A stretch of DNA of 64,000 bases from Streptomyces sp. NBC_01267 (GTDB lineage: Bacteria > Actinomycetota > Actinomycetes > Streptomycetales > Streptomycetaceae). Below, one piece after another: positions 50,885 to 58,662 of the stretch. The notes under the pieces were generated by a model. It did not search any database, was not told where the DNA came from, and saw only the letters and a list, made by a program, of their open reading frames with translations. The translations under genes and the position numbers were made by a program. The stretch is from contig NZ_CP108455.1 in assembly GCF_036241575.1 (NCBI RefSeq), positions 3,158,001-3,222,000 of the forward strand. The letters are read 5' to 3'. Within the stretch, counting starts at the first letter, position 1. Every line of letters begins with the position of its first letter.

Positions 50885-50957
50885 GCCTTCGTAGCTCAGG
50901 GGATAGAGCACCGCTCTCCTAAAGCGGGTGTCGCAGGTTCGAATCCTGCCGGGGGCA
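50885..50957 (+). tRNA. tRNA-Arg (anticodon CCU)
   Basis: A complete cloverleaf. Acceptor arm GCCTTCG pairs with CGGGGGC (G-T pairs at positions 4 and 5), the D arm is GCTCAGGGGATAGAGC, the anticodon stem CCGCT/AGCGG encloses the loop CTCCTAA with anticodon CCT (reads AGG), and the T arm is GCAGG-TTCGAAT-CCTGC. The discriminator is A and the CCA is not encoded. tRNA-Arg genes are common integration sites; accessory genes follow on the right. Confidence 0.96.
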
Positions 50958-51017
50958 CAAAGCATTACCGCTCTGACCTGGGGGTTTCTCCCCCAGGGAG
51001 GGGCTCTCGGCAGTCGT

Positions 51018-51779
51018 CTACGTCAGCAGGCCGACGAGCCGTTCGCGGACGTTGTCCTTGCCTGCGTCGGGGTCCGGCACCAATTTCTCCCGGTCGCCGG
51101 GGTCCCGGGCAAGGACGTGCAGCCGTCCGCCACTGCGGGCCAGCACCAGATCCCTGCTGCTGCCCGCGGTCTCGGCCGATCCCTGCGCCGTGTAGTCGGT
51201 GACGGTGATCAGCGCGGAGCGCTCCGCGGCAGCGAGCACGGCCTCGGTGTCCGCTGCCTCATCAGGGGCCGCCGACGAGCCTCGGGGCAGCCACTCGGTG
51301 AGCATGTTCAGGGCTTCGTCGAGCTTGTACAGCCCCATCTGGTGGACGCCGAGCGCATCGATGCGGACCATGAGACAGATCCGCTCGGGTTGGGGGAGCA
51401 ACAGGATCCGCCACGGCTCACCCGGACCCGACCCGGTCGTGCGGGCGTCGAGCACCTTGCGGGCCCTTTGCTGGAACGCCACGGCGATGCCCAGGTCTCC
51501 CTGCACCTGAACCTGCTCGCCCGTGTCACCCGCCAGCAGCAGTTGTCGGGCCGCCAGCGAGCGGACGGCCTCGGCGATCACGTCGTCCGACGGCCTGGCC
51601 TCCAGGAAGTCCACGATCGCGTCCACAGCGGTGAGCTCCGCGATGGTGTACGCGCCGAGCAGCACCGGTCCTGTGTCGACCAGGTTCACCACGGCCGACA
51701 CCAGCCCCGAAGGGGCGGACGCAGCACCCGCGTCCGACGGCGCCGCAGGTGGAACATCCCGCTGATCGTCGCCGCTCAT
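51018..51779 (-). CDS. Unrecognised protein, second gene of a two-gene unit
   Basis: A 253-residue protein I do not recognise. It is acidic, with a Pro/Ala-rich first 25 residues, then a mixed alpha/beta core: VVNLVDTGPVLLGAYTIAELTAVDAIVDFLEARP, WRILLLPQPERICLMVRIDALGVHQMGLYKLDEALNML, SALITVTDYTAQGSAE. There is no clear membrane segment or catalytic motif. Its ATG overlaps the stop of the 51776-52687 gene as ATGA, so the two are translated together and probably act together. It lies beside the tRNA-Arg gene and a restriction enzyme, in what looks like an accessory region. Confidence 0.75.
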   Translation of the reverse strand: MSGDDQRDVPPAAPSDAGAASAPSGLVSAVVNLVDTGPVLLGAYTIAELTAVDAIVDFLEARPSDDVIAEAVRSLAARQLLLAGDTGEQVQVQGDLGIAVAFQQRARKVLDARTTGSGPGEPWRILLLPQPERICLMVRIDALGVHQMGLYKLDEALNMLTEWLPRGSSAAPDEAADTEAVLAAAERSALITVTDYTAQGSAETAGSSRDLVLARSGGRLHVLARDPGDREKLVPDPDAGKDNVRERLVGLLT

Positions 51780-52687
51780 GACGGTCCTCCCGGCTGCAAC
51801 AGTTCTACCGCAGGCGGCACACGACTCTCACGGAGCACCGTGGCAGCGCTGCGTGAGAGGGTCTCGGTCACCGACACCTCGGAGTTGCCGAACAGACCAC
51901 GGCCCGCCCTGCCGGACAGCGACTGTCCCAGCTCGCCGGCCAGGTCCTCCCGGTCCGGAGGCGGGAACCGAGCCGCCAGGTCCGCGGAAACGGCAGTGAC
52001 GTCGTCGGCCTCCTCGATCCGGCGCAGTGCCTGGGTCAGCACCCGCGCGACCGGGGGCGTCAGGGACGTCGGCACGGTAAGGAGCGGCGCCAGGTACAGC
52101 GGGCGCCGTTCGGTCATCCGGGAGAGCCCCCAGGGCCCGACATTGCTGCGCGTGACCCGGTAGACCACGTAGTCCATGAGGTGGCGAAGGTCGCTCACCG
52201 TGGGCAGCTTCCGCCCGCCGAAAGCAGCCGGTGTCTTCTCCAACTGCACCCAGGTGCCCTGGGCGGTGCGTCCGTGCAGCTTCTCGCGCACCACGTCCCC
52301 GCTCATCCCGATGTCGGGATAGAGCGCCTTGTCGATGTCACGGTGATGGCTGGACAGGCGCTTGTGACTCACCTTGGCGAACCGCCAGTCCTCGTACAGC
52401 TGCGGATCATCGACCAGCACATGGCCGCCGCACAGCACGTCGTGCAACTGGGGCACCTGTAGTCCGTGGCGCTCCAGATCCGAAAGGATCGCCGCTTCCT
52501 CCGGGCTGAGGCGAAGAGCGGCCGCGACCAGCCCTTTCCGGTACGCCCCTGCCTGCGCCGTGATCTCGATCATGAGCCGGACCCGGGTGCGCACCTGCTC
52601 GGCCCGCCGGTCACTCACACGGTCGGACGCCGCCCCGCCGTGTCGCCGCAGGTGGGTGACCGATGCCAGTGCGTGCTTTCGCTCCAC
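51776..52687 (-). CDS. Unrecognised protein, first gene of a two-gene unit
   Basis: A 303-residue protein I do not recognise. The N-terminus is basic and helical (RRAEQVRTRVRLMIEITAQA). The middle has many charged and aromatic residues (LYEDWRFAKVSHKRLSSHHRD, then EKLHGRTAQGTWVQLEKTP), and LRHLMDYVVYRVTRSNVGPWGLS, a pattern with conserved-looking His, Asp, Tyr and G-P-W-G. The last 90 residues look like a separate helical regulatory tail (LAARFPPPDREDLAGELGQSL). No signal peptide or membrane helix. The GTG at 52687 follows GGCGAG; the start is uncertain. It overlaps the downstream partner gene by ATGA. Function unknown; toxin, defence or phage-related roles are open. Confidence 0.72.
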   Translation of the reverse strand: MERKHALASVTHLRRHGGAASDRVSDRRAEQVRTRVRLMIEITAQAGAYRKGLVAAALRLSPEEAAILSDLERHGLQVPQLHDVLCGGHVLVDDPQLYEDWRFAKVSHKRLSSHHRDIDKALYPDIGMSGDVVREKLHGRTAQGTWVQLEKTPAAFGGRKLPTVSDLRHLMDYVVYRVTRSNVGPWGLSRMTERRPLYLAPLLTVPTSLTPPVARVLTQALRRIEEADDVTAVSADLAARFPPPDREDLAGELGQSLSGRAGRGLFGNSEVSVTETLSRSAATVLRESRVPPAVELLQPGGPS

Positions 52688-53054
52688 CTCGCCAGTACAG
52701 CACGGCAGGCCCTTGCACGCACCAGCTCAGCACCGTGGCCGGAGGTGGGCACGGCCCGAAGGAATTCGGTGCCGGGCGCGGCCGGATCGACGCCCCCGGC
52801 TACCTGCCCGCCATGTTCCGCACCTACGCGACGACACCCGCCCGCCCCAGGGCGACAGCGCGGCAAGGCCACAGCCCGGCAGGGGGTTCAACGTTCTCGC
52901 AAGGGAGCGATGCGTGAGCGGACGGTGAAGTACGAGCCCTCACGAGCAGGACCGCGCCGGTCCTGGACGGTCCACCCGGTGCACCGTGGTCGACGAGGCG
53001 CGAGCAGGAGTTGTGGGCCTGGCATGTCAGAGGCGGCCAGTAGCCTCAGGCGCC
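52688..53054. other. Gene-free region between divergent unknown genes
   Basis: About 370 bases with no convincing gene; codon bias is weak in all frames and no family sequence is seen. It should contain the promoters of the two-gene unit on the left and of the 53055 gene on the right. Confidence 0.45.
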
Positions 53055-53528
53055 ATGGGAATTCAGATCAATGCAGTGGTGGACTACCCGGTCAACGACG
53101 AGGTGGAGAGGGTGCTCGGGTTGGCCGAGGCGGTCGGCGAGCCCGTCGCTGTCACGTTCATATGGGAGGGGGGTGAAGAGGCGGAACGCGCGGTGCTGGT
53201 GCCCGCAGCCACCCTGGCGCTCTGGGAGCACTGGGCCCCCACCGCCTACCCGATGCGTGGCGCCGGGGACAGGAACCGGGCCGGAGCGGAGGAGCCGGAG
53301 CTGGCCCACCCAGCGGAATACGGCGCGTTCACGCTCTTCCGCCGTCGCGTAGGAGGGCGCACAGCGGTTGCTCGCCAAGGCGTGGTGGTCGCCGAGCTCC
53401 TGGACCCCGGCGAGGCGCACTGGCTCCAGGAGAAGGCCCGCGATGTCCGTCAAGGCTTCATGGATCCGAAGCAGAAGGCGGCGTTCGAGGAGTTCCTTGC
53501 CCGGCAGGCACCCCTGGATGAGCAGTGA
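53055..53528 (+). CDS. Unrecognised small acidic protein
   Basis: A 157-residue protein starting at ATG 53055 (MGIQINAVVDYPVNDEVER). I do not recognise it. It looks like a compact cytoplasmic alpha/beta protein: VERVLGLAEAVGEPVAVTFIWEGGEEAERAVLVPA, YGAFTLFRRRVGGRTAVARQGVVVAELLDP, then a helical end (EAHWLQEKARDVRQGFMDPKQKAAFEEFLARQ). The ribosome site is weak. It is followed by a transposase remnant, so it may sit at the edge of an inserted segment. Confidence 0.65.
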   Translation: MGIQINAVVDYPVNDEVERVLGLAEAVGEPVAVTFIWEGGEEAERAVLVPAATLALWEHWAPTAYPMRGAGDRNRAGAEEPELAHPAEYGAFTLFRRRVGGRTAVARQGVVVAELLDPGEAHWLQEKARDVRQGFMDPKQKAAFEEFLARQAPLDEQ

Positions 53529-53603
53529 CGCGGCGACTCATGCTTCGTAGCTTGTCATTGATCTTCGGAGTCGGTCCGGTTCGTATGGTGAGGTGACGCT
53601 CAA

Positions 53604-53811
53604 TCACGCCAACAGGGCGCGTTCGGGGAGGAGTTCGAAGCCTGCGCGGCCGAACATCTGGGCGGTTGAGCACATTGATACGGCTGGCATGGCCTTCCAT
53701 GACGCCGGAGTTCCAGGGCAGGGTCGGGCCCGCGACAACGGCGTCACGGTCGCGTTCGAGGCGTTGGACGAACCGGCTGAGGCCGGGCAGGTCGGTAGCG
53801 GTTCCGTTCCG
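53604..53811 (-). pseudogene. ISL3-family transposase remnant (C-terminus, frameshifted)
   Basis: Only the last 65 or so residues of an ISL3-type transposase remain. One frame reads LPGLSRFVQRLERDRDAVVAG, then LPWNSGVMEGHASRINVLNR, matching the family's L-x-x-N-S-G-x-x-E-G-x-x-N/S-R-I motif with its catalytic glutamate. The frame then shifts by one extra C (about 53660) and continues QMFGRAGFELLPERALLA to the stop. The N-terminal DNA-binding and catalytic parts are absent. It marks past IS activity at the border between the unknown genes and the second glycan locus. Confidence 0.8.
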
Positions 53812-53849
53812 TCGCACGTGGCCGTCACATCAAGGGCAATTCCCTTGCG

Positions 53850-55031
53850 TCAGACGGCCTCCCGGGGAAACGAAGGAGCTGCCCCGAACAGGCGGGCCTC
53901 CACCTGCTGGAGGCCGAAGCGTACGGCGCCGAGCGCGACGGACTCGTCGCCGAGGTTCGAGGCTTCGATGTCCGGTGGGAACAGGCACAGGTCGACCAGG
54001 TGCCGGCGGACCGGTTCGATGATGGCGTCGCCGGCCAGGGAGATGCCGCCGCCGACGACGACCAGCGTCGGGTCGATGGTCATCGACATGACAGCGACCC
54101 CGGTGGCCATGTCGCGGGCGAAGCGGTCGACGAATTCGCGGGCCAGGGTGTTGCCCTCGCGCAGGTCGGTGAAGACCCGCAGCGTCGCGTCGATCGTCGT
54201 GCTGTCGGGGGCGTAGGACAGCAGTCGGCGGTAGCTGTTCGCCCAGTCCAGGAGGCCGAGGGTGCCGATCTCCCCGGCCGCGCCCCGGTGGCCGCGATAG
54301 GGCTTGCCGTCGATCAGGACAGCCGCACCCAGGCGGTGGCCGGCGTGGATGTACACGAGGTCGGGGACGCCGACCGCGACGCCCCGCCACTGTTCGGCGA
54401 GAGCGGCCAGGCGCATGTCGTTCTCGGCTCGGATCGGGCCGTCGACCCTGCCGGGCCCCAGGACCCGGGCGAGTTCGTCCACCAGGTTCAGCCCCGTCAG
54501 CTCCGGCAGCGGGTTGGACAGGACGACCCGGCCCTCGGCGTCGATGACCCCGGGGGAGGCGATCACGGCGGCGAGCAACGGGCTGCGGCCGGGGGCGCGT
54601 TCGGCGGCCAGGCACGCGGTGACGGCGTCGCCCATCGCCGCCAGTCGCTCGGCGGCGGGGAGGGCTGGATCGACGTCGGTACGCCGGACCGCGGTCACGG
54701 TGCCTCGCAGGTCCGCCACCGTCGCGAGGATCTTGTGGGCGCCGACGTCCACACCCAGGACCCGGCCCGCGTCGGCGTTGAACTCGTACCGCTTGGCCGG
54801 CCGTCCCGGCTGGCGCGCGGCGGTCGGGTCCGGTGGCGCCGTCTCGGCGGCCCAGCCCTGGGCCACCAGCTCGGCCACCCCCTCCTCGCAGGTCGGCCGG
54901 GACAGGCCGGTGGACCGGGCGAGTTCGGTGACCGTCCGGGCTCCCTGCTCGTGCACCTGGTGGAGCATCGTCGCCAAGTTCCGCCTGCGCAGCGCGGACG
55001 GGCCCCCGCCCGTGATTTGCATCTGGCCCAT
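53850..55031 (-). CDS. ROK-family transcriptional repressor of the GH59 locus
   Basis: A 393-residue ROK regulator. The winged helix is at about residues 12-70 (LATMLHQVHEQGARTVTELARSTGLSRPTCEEGVAELVAQG in essence), then the kinase-like domain: LGVDVGAHKILATVADLRG, AVIASPGVIDAEGRVV, RAENDMRLAALAEQW, YIHAGHRLGAAVLIDGKPYRGHRGAAGEIG. The usual zinc cluster is absent: after GEIG comes TLGLLDW with no cysteines, so this ROK protein must be stabilised differently. It is divergent from the large secreted protein and GH59 genes, which it probably represses until a sugar binds. A short hairpin (53831-53847) follows its stop. Confidence 0.88.
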   Translation of the reverse strand: MGQMQITGGGPSALRRRNLATMLHQVHEQGARTVTELARSTGLSRPTCEEGVAELVAQGWAAETAPPDPTAARQPGRPAKRYEFNADAGRVLGVDVGAHKILATVADLRGTVTAVRRTDVDPALPAAERLAAMGDAVTACLAAERAPGRSPLLAAVIASPGVIDAEGRVVLSNPLPELTGLNLVDELARVLGPGRVDGPIRAENDMRLAALAEQWRGVAVGVPDLVYIHAGHRLGAAVLIDGKPYRGHRGAAGEIGTLGLLDWANSYRRLLSYAPDSTTIDATLRVFTDLREGNTLAREFVDRFARDMATGVAVMSMTIDPTLVVVGGGISLAGDAIIEPVRRHLVDLCLFPPDIEASNLGDESVALGAVRFGLQQVEARLFGAAPSFPREAV

Positions 55032-55116
55032 CGCTCGATTCGGGGTTCGGGAGTCGGGGTGAGAGTCGGAGTCGGAGTGGGAGTGGGATTCGGAGGTGAT
55101 CGTTCTGGTTCCCCTC

Positions 55117-55147
55117 TTGACAGCCGGTCGAAGCGGGGCACTATCTT
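55117..55147 (+). promoter_or_regulatory. Promoter of the secreted protein/GH59 genes
   Basis: A perfect TTGACA (55117-55122) and TATCTT (55142-55147) are 19 bases apart, slightly wide. The AT-rich candidate ROK operator starts a few bases downstream of the -10 box, a good position for repression. Confidence 0.6.
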
Positions 55148-55345
55148 CTCCAAATGTTAAAGAAGTCTTGTTATCTAATCAAGGACGGAGGGGAGGCCGG
55201 GTCCTGAGAGGCGTCCGCCGGTCCCCAACTGCTCCGGCGGGTCACGTGAGGCACCCGTTGCGATGCGCTCCGGGAGGAGAGGGGTCGGGTTCACGAGAGC
55301 GACGGGTGTGTCGTCCCACCGGTGCCACCGGTGCCACCGCACCAC

Positions 55346-55384
55346 CGCGTCATCGCGTCATCGCGTCATCGCGTCATCGCGTCA
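55346..55384. repeat. Tandem 8-bp repeat CGCGTCAT
   Basis: Nearly five consecutive copies of CGCGTCAT occupy 55346-55384, about 55 bases before the start of the 987-residue secreted protein gene. Because the unit is not a multiple of three, the array does not encode a repeated peptide. Copy number changes could alter leader length or structure. Confidence 0.85.
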
Positions 55385-55437
55385 CCGCACCACCACCGTG
55401 AAGTGCACATCCTCGTCCGTGGAAGGACGCATCACGC

Positions 55438-58401
55438 ATGAACCTGAAACGAATGAACCCGAGACGGAAACTCACCGCACGTCTGACCGCCACGATCGCG
55501 GTCACCGGCATGCTGACCGCCGGACCGGTAGCGATAGGTGCGGAGAGCGCGTCGGCCGCGACCGGATCGAACCATTCCGGCGATGTCCTGGTGAACGCCG
55601 GGTACTTGCGCGTGGGAATGGACGACACCGGAGCGGTCACGAGTCTGGTCGACTCCCGCAACGGCCGGAACTACCTGGTGGCAGGGCACGGTACGGCTCC
55701 CCTGGTCAGTCTGGTGATCGGCGGGAAGCAGGTGAGGCCGACCTCGCTGAAGCGGGCCGGTGACAAGCTGGTGTTCAGGAACTCCGCCGCCGGCACCGAG
55801 ATCGATGTGGCGGTGCTCGACCGGACGACGTACACGACGCTCACCGTCACCAAGGTCAAGGCGCCGCACGGCGCCGATGTACAGACCCTGCTGTGGGGCC
55901 CGTTGGCCACCACGCTCACCGACACGCTCGGGGAGTCGGCCGGCGTCGCCGGCAACAGCGGCTTCACGGCGGGGATGAAGGTCCTCAACGACCGCACCGA
56001 GGGCGGCTGGCCCCGCGAGGACACCGGCATGGGCTGGGAGAGCGAGGTGTCGAACAACCCCTCCGATCTGCAGGTGGCGCCGCTGGAGCAGTGGAGCACC
56101 GGCGGCCACACCTCCTGGGGCAACCTGCTGCGCGCCTTCACCTTCGACTACACCAAGCAGCGCCTGCGAATGAACGATTCCGGCTACCGGATCCCGGTCG
56201 GGCCGCTGCCCAGCGGCGGCGGAATCGTCGGGTCGGAGGTCGCGCTGTACGGCACCACGCCGGATCTCGCGCCGACCGTGCTGTCGACGATCGCCAAGGG
56301 CCAGAACCTGCCGTACCCGACGATCGACGGGCAGTGGCAGAAGACGGCGCAGGCGACCTCCAAGTCCATCCTCGTCCTGTCGGACCTCAACACCGGCAAC
56401 GTCGATGCGGCCGACAAGTTCGCCAAGGCCGCAGGCATCGACATGGTCTACTCGCTGCCCGGGGCCGACGGTCCCTGGCAGTCGGCCGGGCACTACCAGT
56501 TCAATTCCAGCTTCGGCAGCAACGACGCCGCCGCGACCGGTCTGGTGAAGACGTCCAGCTCCAACGGGGTCGCGGTCGGCGCCCACACCCTGTCGAACTT
56601 CATCGACACGAACGACTCCTACGTCAGCCCCACCGCCAGCCCCGATCTCGCACTCGGGCAGAGCACCACGCTGACCCGGCCGCTGGCAGCCGGCGACACC
56701 TCGCTCTCCCTGGCGAGCTGCGCCCCGCTGGCCGCCGGACTGCAGGGCAGCCGGCTGCTGATCGGCAAGGAGTTCCTGACCTACACCGGTTCCAGCACGG
56801 TCGACGGCGAGTGCCAGGTGACCGGACTGGCCCGCGGGCAGTGGTCGTCGGCGGCGGCCTCCCACGCCGCCGGTGACACCGTTGCCCGGGTGCAGATGAA
56901 CGGCTACGGCGGTGCCTACGGCAACCTGAACATCATCAACTCCGTCGCCACCCGCTTCGCCGACATCTGGAACACCACCGGCATCACCGCGACCTCGTTC
57001 GACGGGCTGGAGTCCGCCTCGGACGCCGGCTGGGGCCAGTACGGCATGGCTCGCATGGTGAACGGGGCCTACGCGCAGCTGAAGGCCAAGGACGGCTTCA
57101 TCTCCGAGACCAGCCGGATGGGTTCGAACATCTGGGACGGGCTGTCCCGGGCGAGCTGGGGCGAGGTCGGCTCGACCAGCATGAGCCAGGTACTCATCAA
57201 CAACGCCTACTACCAGGCCAATTACCTGCCCGGGATGCTCGGCTGGATCGCGCTGCCGGGAAACACCGGTCTGCCGAACGTCGAGGACACGCTCGCGCGG
57301 GGCGCCGGTCTGAACGCCGGTGCCGGGTTCGAGACCTCCGTGTCCAGCCTGACCGGTGGCGGGCAGAACACGTCGGCGCTGCTGGACTCCGTCAAGCAGT
57401 GGGAGACGGCCCGTAACCTCGGCGCGTTCACCGACGGACAGCGCGCGCAGTTCCGCGACCAGTCCACGCACTGGCACCTGAGCGTCATCACGCCCGGCTC
57501 GTCCTGGTCGCTTCAGCAGCGCGACGCCTCCGGCAAGGACATCGGCGCGCCGCGGACGGTCACCGTCCCGAAGCCGGGCTTCCGGGACACCGGCCTGCCA
57601 GGCATGACGGCCGGAAAGCTGTACGAGGCACGGCCTGCCGCGAACGTCCCCTCGATCATCCGCTACCGCGTCACCGCGGGCGCCCTGCCCGCCGGTCTGC
57701 GGCTCAACGCCGACACCGGGGGCATCACGGGTATCCCGGCCACCGGCGCCACCTCCACGTTCACCCTCACCGGCACCGGCGCTCCCGGGACGCCGGACGC
57801 ACGGCAGACCTTCACCATCCACAAGGGGAACCCGAAGCCCACCACCGGGACGCTGAGCCTGACGTCGGCGTTCGACAACGTGGGAATCACCTCGCAGACC
57901 GATGTCACGCCCGGCAACTTCGACGGAGCCGGCAACAGCTTCTCCGCCGAACAGCTCGCCGCGGCCGACGTCACCCCCGGCTCCACCGTGACGGTGAAGG
58001 GCACGGCGTTCGCCTGGCCGAAGGCTGCCGCGGGCACGCCCGACAATGTCGTCGGCAGTTCAGCGGTGATCCAGGGCTCCGGCCGGGGCGGCAGCACGCT
58101 CGCCTTCCTCGGGTCCGAGGCCGGTGACGTGACCGACCACGTCACGGTCGCCTACACCGACGGCACCACCAGCACCGCGTCCGTCGGGTTCCCGAACTGG
58201 GCGGACTCCAGCCCGACCGAGTTCGGCTCCACGCTGGCCGTCTCCACCCAGGGACGCAACACACCCGGCGGATACGCCAACACCAGTGGCGCCTACCGGG
58301 TGTTCCGCAACGAGATCCCCCTCGACTCCGGGAAAACCATCGCGACCGTCGAGCTCCCGGCCAGTCCGAAGATCCACGTCTTCGCGCTGACCGTGGCGTA
58401 G
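55438..58401 (+). CDS. Large secreted protein of unknown catalytic type with Ig-like and C-terminal carbohydrate-binding-like domains
   Basis: A 987-residue exported protein. A signal peptide (about 1-41, ending SASAA) is followed by a beta-rich N-terminal domain (LRVGMDDTGAVTSLVDSRNGRNYL) and a central part (about 230-640) resembling a TIM-barrel hydrolase, with FDGLESASDAGWGQYG and FISETSRMGSNIWDG containing acidic residues of possible catalytic use. Then comes a putative Ig domain of He_PIG type (about 735-800, LPAGLRLNADTGGITGIPATG) and a C-terminal beta-sandwich (about 805-987) found at the ends of several Streptomyces glycosidases. I cannot assign a GH or polysaccharide-lyase family. 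It shares a strand and probably an operon with GH59, so a galactose-containing glycan is a reasonable guess. Confidence 0.8.
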   Translation: MNLKRMNPRRKLTARLTATIAVTGMLTAGPVAIGAESASAATGSNHSGDVLVNAGYLRVGMDDTGAVTSLVDSRNGRNYLVAGHGTAPLVSLVIGGKQVRPTSLKRAGDKLVFRNSAAGTEIDVAVLDRTTYTTLTVTKVKAPHGADVQTLLWGPLATTLTDTLGESAGVAGNSGFTAGMKVLNDRTEGGWPREDTGMGWESEVSNNPSDLQVAPLEQWSTGGHTSWGNLLRAFTFDYTKQRLRMNDSGYRIPVGPLPSGGGIVGSEVALYGTTPDLAPTVLSTIAKGQNLPYPTIDGQWQKTAQATSKSILVLSDLNTGNVDAADKFAKAAGIDMVYSLPGADGPWQSAGHYQFNSSFGSNDAAATGLVKTSSSNGVAVGAHTLSNFIDTNDSYVSPTASPDLALGQSTTLTRPLAAGDTSLSLASCAPLAAGLQGSRLLIGKEFLTYTGSSTVDGECQVTGLARGQWSSAAASHAAGDTVARVQMNGYGGAYGNLNIINSVATRFADIWNTTGITATSFDGLESASDAGWGQYGMARMVNGAYAQLKAKDGFISETSRMGSNIWDGLSRASWGEVGSTSMSQVLINNAYYQANYLPGMLGWIALPGNTGLPNVEDTLARGAGLNAGAGFETSVSSLTGGGQNTSALLDSVKQWETARNLGAFTDGQRAQFRDQSTHWHLSVITPGSSWSLQQRDASGKDIGAPRTVTVPKPGFRDTGLPGMTAGKLYEARPAANVPSIIRYRVTAGALPAGLRLNADTGGITGIPATGATSTFTLTGTGAPGTPDARQTFTIHKGNPKPTTGTLSLTSAFDNVGITSQTDVTPGNFDGAGNSFSAEQLAAADVTPGSTVTVKGTAFAWPKAAAGTPDNVVGSSAVIQGSGRGGSTLAFLGSEAGDVTDHVTVAYTDGTTSTASVGFPNWADSSPTEFGSTLAVSTQGRNTPGGYANTSGAYRVFRNEIPLDSGKTIATVELPASPKIHVFALTVA

Positions 58402-58580
58402 GGGCGTAAGGGCGTAAGGGCGTAAGGGCGTAGAAACCCAGGAACACAGGAGCAACAGAAACAACAGGAACAACAGGAACAACAGGAACGCAGAACTGTC
58501 CGGCCGGCCGGGTCCGGTCCGTGCCGGGCCTTCGGGCCCCGGTCGTTCGGGCCTCCGGGCCCGGCACGGACCGGCCGGAC
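58402..58580. repeat. Short tandem repeats and large GC hairpin between the two glycan genes
   Basis: After the stop codon come about three and a half copies of the 9-mer GGCGTAAGG (58402-58431), then three copies of AACAACAGG-type units (58459-58492). Next is a long interrupted inverted repeat between about 58498 and 58580, with both ends reading GTCCGGCCGG and its complement. The hairpin may attenuate readthrough into the GH59 gene, which starts at 58663. Confidence 0.65.
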
Positions 58581-58662
58581 AGGTTCCGGCCGGCTTCCGG
58601 ACGGGATTCCACAGCTTTCGTCATCCACCCGATGAACACGTCGTCCTCCAGGAGACAGCCCC

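Larger units (their letters stand above)
55032..55437. other. Divergent regulatory region of the second glycan locus
   Basis: No gene is seen in these 406 bases. Near the ROK start is a G/A-rich simple repeat (about 55048-55100). Then come a promoter reading right (55117-55147), an AT-rich segment at 55153-55185 with TGTTAAAGA and TCTTGTTATC as a possible ROK operator, and an array of 8-base repeats (55346-55384) in the leader of the 55438 gene. Confidence 0.6.

Noticed and set aside
36784..53850. A single large genomic island from the GlpP operon end to the ISL3 scar
   Set aside because: I saw no integrase, no flanking direct repeat of the tRNA end and no change in base composition, so a single insertion cannot be supported.
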